Positions 1 through 7,222 of a stretch of 14,304 nt of DNA are shown piece after piece (position 1 is the stretch's first letter; each line of letters opens with the position of its first letter). The position numbers were made by a program, and so were the translations under genes. The stretch is taken from assembly GCA_001830475.1 (NCBI GenBank), contig MIAC01000004.1, positions 1 to 14,304 of the forward strand, given 5' to 3'. This DNA comes from Rhodospirillales bacterium RIFCSPLOWO2_12_FULL_67_15. GTDB lineage: Bacteria; Pseudomonadota; Alphaproteobacteria; Rhodospirillales; 2-12-FULL-67-15. The notes beneath the pieces are model-generated. The model was not told where the DNA came from and did not search any database. It saw nothing but the letters and a program-made list of their open reading frames with translations.

Positions 1-2
1 AG

Positions 3-656
3 CTGGTGGCGCGGGTCAAGCGCGCGGGATGCGCGGTCGTGAGTTCGGCCACCACGGTCGCGGAAGCGCGCTGGCTGGAGAAACGCGGCGCCGATGCGAT
101 CATCGCGCAAGGAATCGAGGCCGGCGGCCATCGCGGCATGTTCTTGAGCGAGGACATCGCCGGCCAGGTCGGCACCTTCGCGCTGGTGCCGCAAATCGCG
201 GATGCGGTGAAAGTCCCGGTGATCGCGGCGGGCGGTATTTCGGACGCGCGCGGCATCGTTGCCGCACTCGCCCTCGGCGCGGCCGGCGCGCAGATCGGGA
301 CCGCGTACCTGTTCTGCCCGGAGGCGAAAATCTCCGCGCCCTTCCGGGCCGCGCTGCAAGCCGCGCGCGACGACGCGACCCGGCTCACCAATCTGATGAC
401 CGGCCGCCCGGCGCGGGGGTTCGCCAACCGCGTCATGCGCGAGATCGGCCCCATGGCGGAAATCGCGCCGGAGTTTCCGCTCGCCGCGGGCGCGCTCGCG
501 CCGTTGCGGGCGAAAGCGGAAGAACGGGGCTCGGGCGATTTTTCGCCACTGTGGTCGGGACAGGCCGCGGCGCTCGGGCGGGAAATGCCGGCCGGCGAAT
601 TGACCGCCAAGCTCGCGCAAGAGACGCAGACGCACTTACGCCGGATGGCGCGGTGA
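3..656 (+). CDS. Nitronate monooxygenase (2-nitropropane dioxygenase family), C-terminal part
   Basis: The reading frame is open to the left edge, so the N-terminus, including the first FMN-binding strands, lies outside the window. The GTG at position 6 is not assumed to be the start. The visible 217 residues match the second half of the FMN-dependent nitronate monooxygenase TIM barrel. The block GIEAGGHRG holds the histidine that serves as catalytic base in this family. The later AAGGISDARG and GAAGAQIGTAYL blocks are the typical FMN phosphate-binding loops. Family members oxidise alkyl nitronates to carbonyl compounds and nitrite in the cytoplasm, often as detoxification; the substrate here cannot be told. 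The gene converges on rsmA with only 7 bp between the stop codons and no recognisable terminator. Confidence 0.93.
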   Translation: MVARVKRAGCAVVSSATTVAEARWLEKRGADAIIAQGIEAGGHRGMFLSEDIAGQVGTFALVPQIADAVKVPVIAAGGISDARGIVAALALGAAGAQIGTAYLFCPEAKISAPFRAALQAARDDATRLTNLMTGRPARGFANRVMREIGPMAEIAPEFPLAAGALAPLRAKAEERGSGDFSPLWSGQAAALGREMPAGELTAKLAQETQTHLRRMAR

Positions 657-663
657 ATGAGCG

Positions 664-1491
664 TTAGCCCGCCAGCCTTACGAACTCCTCGACCGAAAGC
701 GTCTCCGCCCGCCGGGTACCTTCGATCCCGCGCGTCGCGGGATCGAGGCCGATCCGTTTCAGCGCCTGGCGCAGCATCTTGCGCCGCTGGCCGAAGGCGG
801 CGGCGACGACCCGCTCCATCGCCGGCCACGCAACCGCCGCGACGCCGAGCGGCGCCGCGCGCGGAATCAGCGTCACGACCGCCGACGTGACCTTGGGCGG
901 CGGGACGAACGCCTTGGGCGAGACGTCGAACTCGCGAAACCCCTCGCAGAGCCATTGCGTCATCACCGAAAGCCGGCCGTAGGCCTTCGTGCCGGGCGGG
1001 GCGAGCAGCCGTTCGGCGACTTCCTTTTGAAACATCAGCGTCAAGCGCGCGAAGGCGTTTTTGTCTTCGCGGATTTGCCTGAGCCAGCCGATCAGCAACG
1101 GCGTCGCCACGTTGTAGGGCAGATTGGCGACGATGCGCCGGGGGGCGGGGGCGAGCGTTCGCAAATCCGCCTCGAGCGCGTCCATCCCGATCACGCGCAG
1201 CCTTTCCGGATACGCGGTTTCCAGCTCCCGCAACGCCGCGACGCAACGGGAATCCTTCTCCACCGCCGTCACGTCGGCGCCCGCTTCGAGCAGCGCCCGG
1301 GTCAGCCCGCCCGGGCCGGGGCCGACCTCGATCACGGGGGCGTTCTCGAACGGGCCCGCGGCGCGGGCGATCCGCGCGGTCAGGTTGGGATCGAGGAGAA
1401 AATGCTGGCCGAGCGAGCGGCGGGCGGAAAGCTCGAAGCGGCGGATGACGTCGCGGAGCGGCGGAATAGCTTTCGGGTCCGCCCCGCTCAT
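664..1491 (-). CDS. rsmA: 16S rRNA (adenine1518-N6/adenine1519-N6)-dimethyltransferase RsmA (KsgA)
   Basis: A 275-residue cytoplasmic enzyme that dimethylates the two adjacent adenines in helix 45 of 16S rRNA using S-adenosylmethionine, late in 30S assembly. Visible hallmarks are LGQHFL (about 27-32), the SAM-binding loop EVGPGPGG (55-62), the catalytic NLPYNV motif (123-128) and the C-terminal AAFGQRRKMLRQAL block (231-244). Length is normal for the family (E. coli 273). The start ATG at 1491 overlaps the pdxA stop as ATGA, which suggests translational coupling. The open frame continues much further upstream inside pdxA, but that extension has no family similarity and was not used. It is the last gene of the lptF-to-rsmA block. 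Confidence 0.97.
   Translation of the reverse strand: MSGADPKAIPPLRDVIRRFELSARRSLGQHFLLDPNLTARIARAAGPFENAPVIEVGPGPGGLTRALLEAGADVTAVEKDSRCVAALRELETAYPERLRVIGMDALEADLRTLAPAPRRIVANLPYNVATPLLIGWLRQIREDKNAFARLTLMFQKEVAERLLAPPGTKAYGRLSVMTQWLCEGFREFDVSPKAFVPPPKVTSAVVTLIPRAAPLGVAAVAWPAMERVVAAAFGQRRKMLRQALKRIGLDPATRGIEGTRRAETLSVEEFVRLAG
722..746. repeat. Perfect 11-bp inverted repeat with 3-nt centre inside the rsmA 3' end
   Basis: The arm TCGATCCCGCG (722-732) and its exact reverse complement (736-746) flank the trinucleotide CGT. Either strand could fold a very stable hairpin. It lies in the last part of rsmA, within the codons for residues around 250-258. There is no T-run next to it, so it does not look like an intrinsic terminator. 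It may be a by-product of GC-rich codon choice. Confidence 0.75.
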
Positions 1492-2597
1492 ATGCCGTCG
1501 CCGGTGAAGGCGGCGGCGCCCGCGCCCGAGCTCATGTCCACCCGGGCGCGCATCGCCACCATGCGCGCGGCCATGCGGATCGCGGCGATCAGGCTTTGCG
1601 GGCGCGCCTTGCCGGTGCCGGCGATGTCGAAGGCGGTGCCGTGGTCGGGCGAGGTGCGCACGAACGGCAATCCGAGCGTCAGGTTGACCGCCTCGTCGAA
1701 GGCGATGGTCTTGATCGGGATCAGCGCTTGGTCGTGGTACATGCAGATGGCTGCGTCGTAGGTCGCGCGGGCGGCGGGCGCGAACATGGTGTCCGGCGGC
1801 CAGGGGCCCGAGGCCTCGATCCCGCGCGCGCGCAGCCGCTCGATCGCCGGACGGATGATGGTTTCTTCTTCGGTGCCCAGGCGGGCGCCTTCGCCGGCGT
1901 GGGGGTTGAGGCCGGCGATCGCGAGTCTCGGCGCGCGGATGCCGAAATCGCGCGCGAGCGCCTTGGCCGTGATCGCGGCCTTGGTGACGATCGCTTCGGT
2001 GGTCAGGGCGCGAATCGATTCGACCAGGCTGACATGGATCGTCACCGGCACGACGCGGAGCGTATCGCAGGCGAGCATCATCACCGGCGGCGTCGTGACG
2101 CGCGCGAGCGCGGCCAGGAATTCCGTATGCCCGGCGTAGAGAAAACCCCCTTGGTAGAGCGAAGCTTTGTGGATCGGGTTGGTGACCAGGGCGGCCGCGC
2201 GCCCGGCCTGGACCAACTCGACCGCGCGCTCGATCGAGCGGCACACCGCCACGCCGTTCGCCGCATCGGGGCGGCCGGGCTCGACGGCTTTGGGGAGCGG
2301 TTCGGGCAGCACGGGCAGCGCGGAGCGGAATACGGCCCGCGCATCCTCGGGCCCGGCGATCGCCTTAACCGGAACCGCGAGCGCGAGGCGGCGGGCGAGC
2401 GCCGAGAGCCGCTCCGGATCGTCGATCACAAAGAACGGCGGCAGACGGTCGCGCGCGCGCGCGAACCAGGCTTTGAGCGCGATTTCGCCGCCGATACCGG
2501 CGGGTTCGCCCATGGTGAGCGCGAGCGGGACCGAGCCTGCAACCGCCGGATCGGACCCGGACACGGACAAGGGATCGCGCGCGGGCGAATTCGTCAT
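1488..2597 (-). CDS. pdxA: 4-hydroxythreonine-4-phosphate dehydrogenase PdxA
   Basis: A 369-residue cytoplasmic enzyme of the DXP-dependent vitamin B6 pathway. It oxidises 4-phosphohydroxy-L-threonine with NAD(P)+, and the product goes to PdxJ for pyridoxine phosphate synthesis. The N-terminal TMGEPAGIGGE (28-38), substrate-binding GHTEF (156-160) and GLPFVRTSPDHGTAFDIAG (309-327) are family signatures. The three divalent-metal histidines align as H188 (TIHVS), H233 (NPHAGE) and H288 (MYHDQ), with the same 45- and 55-residue spacing as E. coli H166, H211 and H266. The ATG at 2597 is one base after the surA stop; an in-frame ATG at 2612, inside surA, would add five residues. The protein is longer than E. 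coli PdxA (329), partly through an N-terminal tail before the first strand. Confidence 0.97.
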   Translation of the reverse strand: MTNSPARDPLSVSGSDPAVAGSVPLALTMGEPAGIGGEIALKAWFARARDRLPPFFVIDDPERLSALARRLALAVPVKAIAGPEDARAVFRSALPVLPEPLPKAVEPGRPDAANGVAVCRSIERAVELVQAGRAAALVTNPIHKASLYQGGFLYAGHTEFLAALARVTTPPVMMLACDTLRVVPVTIHVSLVESIRALTTEAIVTKAAITAKALARDFGIRAPRLAIAGLNPHAGEGARLGTEEETIIRPAIERLRARGIEASGPWPPDTMFAPAARATYDAAICMYHDQALIPIKTIAFDEAVNLTLGLPFVRTSPDHGTAFDIAGTGKARPQSLIAAIRMAARMVAMRARVDMSSGAGAAAFTGDGI

Positions 2598-2598
2598 G

Positions 2599-3900
2599 TC
2601 AGACGCGCACATCCACGAAGGCCGCGCGGCGAAGATCGCGCAGGTATTGGCGCGCGCCGAGCTGCAAGCGCTCGTCGATCAGCATGTTGAGCACGCGCTG
2701 ACGTTGCTCGGCGTCGGCGGTGGGCACCTCGCGCTTGCAGACCATCATGACGATGAAGGCATCCTTGGCCTGGAGCGCCTGGCTCGGCGTGTTGACGGGA
2801 AGATTCTCCACCAAACCGCGCGATTCGGCCGGCAGCGAACTCAACTTGACCGTGCCAAGGCTTCCCGACATGGGCGAGCCGGACGCCTTGGCCGCCTGTT
2901 CCATGTCGGCGCAGGACTTGGCGTTGCTGACAAGAGATTCCGCCTGGGCGAGCTGGACCCGGACCTGAACCGGCGTCGGGTTGGGCGGGAGCGGCACCAA
3001 AACCTGGTGCAGGGTGAGCACGGGCTCCGAATCGGTCATGGCCGACCCGGCGCGGCGCTCGCGCAGCAACAGGACATAATACCCGTTCTCGCCGCGCACC
3101 GGCGGCGTGATCTGGCCAGGCTGGAGGGCGGCGAGCGCCTGGTCGGCCGCGGGCTCCAGTTGCCCCGCGGACACCCAGCCGAGATCGCCGCCCACGGCCG
3201 CCGAAGGGCTGTGGGAGAAATTCTGGGCGATGGCGCGGAACGGCACGCCCCCGCGGACCTGCTCGACCAGGCGGGCGGCAAGCACGGCCGCTTCGCGTTC
3301 CTTGGCCGGATCTTCGACGGCGATGAAGATCTCGGCGGCAAGACTCTGCGGCTTGCCGGCATTGGCGCGGATGCGGGCGAGATGCTCGTCCACCTCTTCG
3401 TCGCTGATGCGGATGCCGCGACGATAGCGCCGGGTGACGATCTGGCGCCAGAGAATGTCGGTTTCGATCCGTTCGGTGAGAGTGCCGAGCGCGATTCCGA
3501 CTTTCTCCAGGTATGTCTTCATTCCCCCCGGCGACATCCCGCTCTGGGATTCCATGCGGTGCAGGATGCTTTCGACTTCCGCCTTCTCGGCTTTGATCCC
3601 GAGGCGCTTGCCCTCTTGGGCCTTGAGGCGCTCGTCGATCAGGCCCTGCACCACGTCGGGAATCAGGCGCCGGCGAGTCTCGGCCGTGTCGGGGAGGCCG
3701 GCGGTGAGAAGGGTGAAGCGCAGACGGTGATCGAGGTCGAGATGCGAAATGGGTTCGTCGTTGACGATGGCGGCGATGCCCTCGACGGTGTTCCGCGCCT
3801 TTCCCGGAGAAGGCGCGCTTTGCTGCGCCCAGAGCGTCCCGGGCGCCGCTGCAAGGCTGGCCGAGATCAGAAAAACGGCGGAAAAGGATACTGGATTCAT
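2599..3900 (-). CDS. surA: Periplasmic chaperone SurA, parvulin-type peptidyl-prolyl isomerase
   Basis: A 433-residue protein with a signal peptide (hydrophobic core about residues 5-20, probable cleavage after LWA near 25), so periplasmic. SurA escorts unfolded outer-membrane proteins, LptD being a well-known client, which fits its position just after lptD. The N-terminal chaperone region (about 38-180) begins with the typical GIAAIVNDEPIS block. A parvulin domain follows (about 185-282) with FSHSPSAAVGGDLGWV and NGYYVLLLRER. A second, strongly degenerate parvulin-like region (about 292-390) keeps only traces such as SGSLGTVKLSSLP and holds two cysteines (C330, C388). The start ATG at 3900 is the only one directly before the signal peptide; no strong ribosome-binding site is evident. 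The pdxA start is one base downstream of the stop. Confidence 0.95.
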   Translation of the reverse strand: MNPVSFSAVFLISASLAAAPGTLWAQQSAPSPGKARNTVEGIAAIVNDEPISHLDLDHRLRFTLLTAGLPDTAETRRRLIPDVVQGLIDERLKAQEGKRLGIKAEKAEVESILHRMESQSGMSPGGMKTYLEKVGIALGTLTERIETDILWRQIVTRRYRRGIRISDEEVDEHLARIRANAGKPQSLAAEIFIAVEDPAKEREAAVLAARLVEQVRGGVPFRAIAQNFSHSPSAAVGGDLGWVSAGQLEPAADQALAALQPGQITPPVRGENGYYVLLLRERRAGSAMTDSEPVLTLHQVLVPLPPNPTPVQVRVQLAQAESLVSNAKSCADMEQAAKASGSPMSGSLGTVKLSSLPAESRGLVENLPVNTPSQALQAKDAFIVMMVCKREVPTADAEQRQRVLNMLIDERLQLGARQYLRDLRRAAFVDVRV

Positions 3901-3956
3901 GGGCGGAAATAATAAACCCGCGCCGCGCGCTCCGCCACCCCTTCCGCCGCGGCCGG

Positions 3957-6095
3957 CTAGAAGATCGAGGTGCCGAATTCGCCGAGGGTCTTGAAGGTTA
4001 GACGGAAAACGACCGAATCGTCGGGTTTTAGGTCGCGGTCGTAGAAAAACGACCGTCGCGCTGTGGCGGCAAAAATGAAGCACTCGTCCTCGTACGTCGC
4101 ATTCAGCAAAAGCGCCCTGAGATCGTTCGACTGGAGATCCTGGAGCGAGGCGACATTGAAGCGCCAGTTGCGCGAGATTTGCGAAGTTGCGTTGAGCGAA
4201 AGTTGCTCCAGGGTCGGAATCTCGCTGTCGGCCGCCGTATCGAAGAACAGGTAGCTGACCCCGACGGCGAACGCCCGGGGACCGATGCCGGCGCCGACTT
4301 CGCTGCGCAGGGGCCGGAAATTGTCTTTATCGATCCGAGTGCGGTAATCGAGGTTCATGTGCTTCAGGGGCTTGACATTGATTCGGCCGACGAGATCGGA
4401 AAGATGATTTTCCAACCCGGTGCCCTTGGCGAAAGTGCTGTCGTCGCGGGCGCGCACCGACTGTCCGAACAGGACCGAAGTGCTGCCGCCTTGGTCGCCG
4501 AACACGCCCCAGCGCAGGCCGTAATTGAGTCGGGGGCCGGTCTCGACCCGGTCGAGACCGGCAAATCGCCGCCCGGTGAACAGGTTGGTTTCGTCGAATT
4601 CGATTTCGCGGCTGTCCTCGTTGGGAATCTTGACGAGATTGCCTCCGTAGGGGCTGACCACGAGCGAGGTGATCGGCTCGAACAACTCGCTCACGCCTTC
4701 ATGGCGGCGGACGAAGGGGTAACGCCATTCGAAGGCGGCTTCGGGATGGACGCGCCCGGTGGTTCCGGTGAAGGCGCCGCTCCGGCCCGGAATGACATGA
4801 TCGTCGACGCGGTAGAGGTCGCCCCGCAGCGTGAGCGAGAATTTGTAGACATCGCCGGCCGGGCCGACGTAGGGGAGATCCCAGCCGGGCGCGACCGACA
4901 GGCGCCTCACGTCGGTCCCTTCGTTGCGGGTGAAGGCGAGCAGATTCGCATCCAATCGCGTGCGGCCCCCGCCGGCGCGCGGTTCGCCGACATGGGCGTA
5001 GTCCACGGACGGCAGGATCAGCGGTGCCTGGCCGGGATCGTCGGTCGCACGCAGTCCCTGGAAGGCGTAGCCGTTGGCGGCCATGTAGTTGCGGCCGCGG
5101 AAGCCTTCGGTGTAAAGCCGCGAGGTCAGCGTCGGCGGAGTGGTGTAGCGGTAGAGGCGGGTGTAGATGTCGTCGGTGGACCGCTGGACGTCCATGCCCC
5201 AGCGCCACGTGTCGGTCAGGTTGAATCGGCTTTTCATATCGATGTGACCGCGAGGATCGTTCTCGGAATCGACCGCGCCGCTGAACTTGCCCTTGATCTC
5301 GCCTTTCTGGCCGATGAAGCGGTGCTCGGCGCCGAAACCGACGTTCTGTTTGGACGTGAACAGCGGCGTCAAGGTCAGGTCGTGATTGGGCGCGATGTCC
5401 CAGAAGAACGGGGTCTGGAGCATGGCGCCGAAATAATCGGAGCTGCCGATGCTGGGCGTGAGGAATCCGGTGCGGCGCTTCACCGTCGGGTCGGGGTGGG
5501 AGAAGTAGGGCGTGTAGGCGACCGGGATCCCGAACATTTCAATCCAGGCGTCCTTGTACTCGATCGTTTGGCGCTCGGCGTCGTGGATCACACGCACGGC
5601 CTTCACCTGCCACAGCAACGGCCGCGAAGGATCGGTCTTGCACGGCTCGCAGGGACTGTAGACCGCGCGATCGAGTTCGAGGCGCGTGCCGTCCGAACGC
5701 CGCGCTTCGGCGGCGGCCAGGCGGGAACGGTCGGCCAGCAGCAGGCGCAGGCTCTTCAGCGTGCCCTCGCGCATGTCGCCGGTCAGCTCGACATAGTCGG
5801 CGAAAATGACGTCGCCGGTGGATTCGTGCAGGCGGACATTGCCGCTGGCGCTGATCAGGTCCTGGCGTTCGTTGTAAGTGATGGAATCGGCATAGAGCAT
5901 TCGCGGACCCTGGACGATTTCGACGTTGCCGCTGGCGGTGATAATCCCAAGGTCGCGGTTGTGGACGACCTCGTCGGCGGTCAGGTTCACCGGCGGGGCG
6001 TTGTCCAGGCGCGGCTGGCCCGCCGCCGGGGCGGCGGCGAGGACGAGCGCGACTAATAAAATAGCCACGGAGAAGCGTGTCGCGTTCGGGCACAC
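3957..6095 (-). CDS. lptD: LPS-assembly protein LptD (outer-membrane LPS translocon)
   Basis: A 712-residue outer-membrane protein that, with lipoprotein LptE, inserts LPS into the outer leaflet. It starts at GTG 6095 with a signal peptide (hydrophobic about 9-26, cleavage near AAG). An OstA/LptA-like jellyroll follows (about 36-145: NLTADEVVHNRD, ITASGNVEIVQG, ISASGNVRL), then the LptD barrel (about 200-712). The chain ends in phenylalanine, as expected for a BAM-recognised beta-signal. Cysteines C149 and C152 (CEPC) near the end of the jellyroll and C672 (DECF) near the C-terminus are placed for the intramolecular disulphides known to be needed for LptD maturation. The start is supported by a GGAGG ten bases upstream and lies 2 bp after the lptG stop, so coupling is likely. 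The upstream open extension overlaps lptG in another frame and is rejected. Confidence 0.96.
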   Translation of the reverse strand: MCPNATRFSVAILLVALVLAAAPAAGQPRLDNAPPVNLTADEVVHNRDLGIITASGNVEIVQGPRMLYADSITYNERQDLISASGNVRLHESTGDVIFADYVELTGDMREGTLKSLRLLLADRSRLAAAEARRSDGTRLELDRAVYSPCEPCKTDPSRPLLWQVKAVRVIHDAERQTIEYKDAWIEMFGIPVAYTPYFSHPDPTVKRRTGFLTPSIGSSDYFGAMLQTPFFWDIAPNHDLTLTPLFTSKQNVGFGAEHRFIGQKGEIKGKFSGAVDSENDPRGHIDMKSRFNLTDTWRWGMDVQRSTDDIYTRLYRYTTPPTLTSRLYTEGFRGRNYMAANGYAFQGLRATDDPGQAPLILPSVDYAHVGEPRAGGGRTRLDANLLAFTRNEGTDVRRLSVAPGWDLPYVGPAGDVYKFSLTLRGDLYRVDDHVIPGRSGAFTGTTGRVHPEAAFEWRYPFVRRHEGVSELFEPITSLVVSPYGGNLVKIPNEDSREIEFDETNLFTGRRFAGLDRVETGPRLNYGLRWGVFGDQGGSTSVLFGQSVRARDDSTFAKGTGLENHLSDLVGRINVKPLKHMNLDYRTRIDKDNFRPLRSEVGAGIGPRAFAVGVSYLFFDTAADSEIPTLEQLSLNATSQISRNWRFNVASLQDLQSNDLRALLLNATYEDECFIFAATARRSFFYDRDLKPDDSVVFRLTFKTLGEFGTSIF
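4537..4561. repeat. Perfect 11-bp inverted repeat with 3-nt centre inside lptD
   Basis: CCGGTCTCGAC (4537-4547) and GTCGAGACCGG (4551-4561) are exact reverse complements around CCG. In the lptD message this would form a strong 11-bp stem with a triloop, within codons for a barrel strand and turn (GLDRVETG). There is no adjacent U-run. Confidence 0.8.
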
Positions 6096-6097
6096 GG

Positions 6098-7198
6098 TTA
6101 CCCGTCCTCCAGATGGAGCAGAAGCGCGACGCCGATCAGGCCGGCGACGCCGGCCGGCGTCCAGGCGGCCAGCGCCACGGGAATGCCGCTCGAAAGACCG
6201 AGCGCCAAGGACACGTCGGAAAAGAAATAAACCAGGAAACCCGTCATCACGCCGAAGCCGATAATGCCCGGCGTTCCGCCATGGCGGACATGGCGGAGCG
6301 TGAAAGTCGCCGCCAGCAGCACCATCGCCATCATCAGGAACGGCGCGGCGAGAAGGCTGTGCAGGTGCAGACGGTGGCGCAAGGCCGAGAAACCCGCCGT
6401 GCGCAGCGAGTCGATGAACTGGGGCAAGTCCCAGAACGACATGGTTTCGGGCGCGGCGAAGCCGTCTTGGATCCGCGCGAGCGTCAGCTCGGTGGGAAGC
6501 CGGTGGGTGGCGGCGAAGACCGCCGTCTCCTCCGTGCGATGCAGCCAAACGTTGCGCATGTCCCAAAATCCGTCGCCGAGGACGGCGCTTTCCGCGTCGA
6601 TCCGTCCCGCGAATCGATCCGTGCCGCGGTAGAGGAAGGCAATGACCGGCTTGAGTTCGACACGAGGGCCGGCGACGGAAATGTTGGCGGAACGAAGCAC
6701 AACCTGTCCCTCGCTCCCGCCTTGGCGCAACCACACGCCCCCGCCGGCAAGGGTCAGAGCGCTGGAACCGGACTTCAGGAACACCGCATCCAAACGCTCG
6801 TAGCGTGCGAGCATGATCGCCGAAAAGGGATTGATGGCGGCGATTCGAACCAGACCGATCAGCAGGGTGACCGCGAGGACCGGCATTAGAAACTGCCAAG
6901 CGGATACTCCGGCGGAGCGGGTCACGACCAGTTCATGACTTCGCGTCAGCCGCCAGAAGGTCACCATGCTGCCAAACAGGACGGCGAAGGGAAACGTCAG
7001 TTGCATGGCATGGGGAAACTTGAGCGTGGCCATCTCGAAGATCGTTCTCATCCCGATGCCGGGTTTTCCGACGGCGCGGCGCATGAGCTCGACGACATCG
7101 AAAACGAAGATCAGAAAGACGAACAACGCCAGAACCGCCACAAAATGCATGGCGTACTGGCGAGCGATGTAGAGGGAAAGAGTATGAGATAAACGCAT
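6098..7198 (-). CDS. lptG: LPS export ABC transporter permease LptG
   Basis: A 366-residue inner-membrane permease that pairs with LptF and the ATPase LptB to extract LPS and pass it to LptC/LptA. Hydrophobic segments lie at about 17-35, 60-82 and 102-122, followed by a soluble periplasmic beta-jellyroll (about 130-265, with the typical GGGVWLRQ) and three C-terminal helices. The block RLTRSHELVVTRSAGVSAWQF (starting near residue 83) is the cytoplasmic coupling-helix region that contacts LptB. The chosen ATG (7198) gives MRLSHTLSLYIARQ, the usual N-terminus of alphaproteobacterial LptG. A second in-frame ATG at 7219 overlaps the lptF end by 11 bp and adds MRPKYFS. Neither start has a clear Shine-Dalgarno, so reinitiation after lptF is likely. 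Confidence 0.95.
   Translation of the reverse strand: MRLSHTLSLYIARQYAMHFVAVLALFVFLIFVFDVVELMRRAVGKPGIGMRTIFEMATLKFPHAMQLTFPFAVLFGSMVTFWRLTRSHELVVTRSAGVSAWQFLMPVLAVTLLIGLVRIAAINPFSAIMLARYERLDAVFLKSGSSALTLAGGGVWLRQGGSEGQVVLRSANISVAGPRVELKPVIAFLYRGTDRFAGRIDAESAVLGDGFWDMRNVWLHRTEETAVFAATHRLPTELTLARIQDGFAAPETMSFWDLPQFIDSLRTAGFSALRHRLHLHSLLAAPFLMMAMVLLAATFTLRHVRHGGTPGIIGFGVMTGFLVYFFSDVSLALGLSSGIPVALAAWTPAGVAGLIGVALLLHLEDG
6106..6110 (-). promoter_or_regulatory. Ribosome-binding site deciding the GTG start of lptD
   Basis: On the minus strand this reads GGAGG, ten bases before the GTG at 6095. It lies inside the last codons of lptG. It is the best Shine-Dalgarno match near the lptD start and is the reason for choosing a GTG start over the internal GTG that begins the hydrophobic segment. 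Confidence 0.7.
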
Positions 7199-7222
7199 GG
7201 AAAAATACTTAGGACGCATGGA
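7193..7222. repeat. 9-bp direct repeat covering both candidate lptG starts
   Basis: ACGCATGGA occurs at 7193-7201 and again at 7214-7222, 21 bp apart and therefore in frame. On the minus strand each copy is TCCATGCGT and contains one of the two possible lptG start codons. It may be the trace of a small local duplication. Confidence 0.6.

Noticed and set aside
657..663. Possible terminator between nitronate monooxygenase and rsmA
   Set aside because: Only 7 bp with no stem or T-tract.
1817..1830. Word TCGATCCCGCGCG shared with the rsmA hairpin region
   Set aside because: Both copies encode Arg-Gly-Ile-Glu with the preferred codons, so the match is explained by coding and no palindrome forms here.
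1492..2244. Upstream extension of the rsmA frame
   Set aside because: Out-of-frame translation of pdxA; the ATGA junction at 1488-1491 gives the normal RsmA N-terminus.
2167..3912. 581-codon open frame on the plus strand across pdxA and surA
   Set aside because: Antisense shadow of GC-rich codon bias. Its translation is Arg/Gly/Asp-rich with no domain pattern, while the opposite strand encodes clear PdxA and SurA.
3901..4083. Upstream extension of the surA frame to an ATG at 4083
   Set aside because: It would bury the signal peptide and overlap the conserved end of LptD.
4179..6056. 625-codon open frame on the plus strand opposite lptD
   Set aside because: Low-complexity antisense shadow; no signal, motif or ribosome-binding site.
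6098..6899. Long N-terminal extension of the lptD frame into lptG
   Set aside because: Overlaps LptG, which is well supported in another frame. The extension is Arg/Pro-rich, and a signal peptide begins only at GTG 6095.
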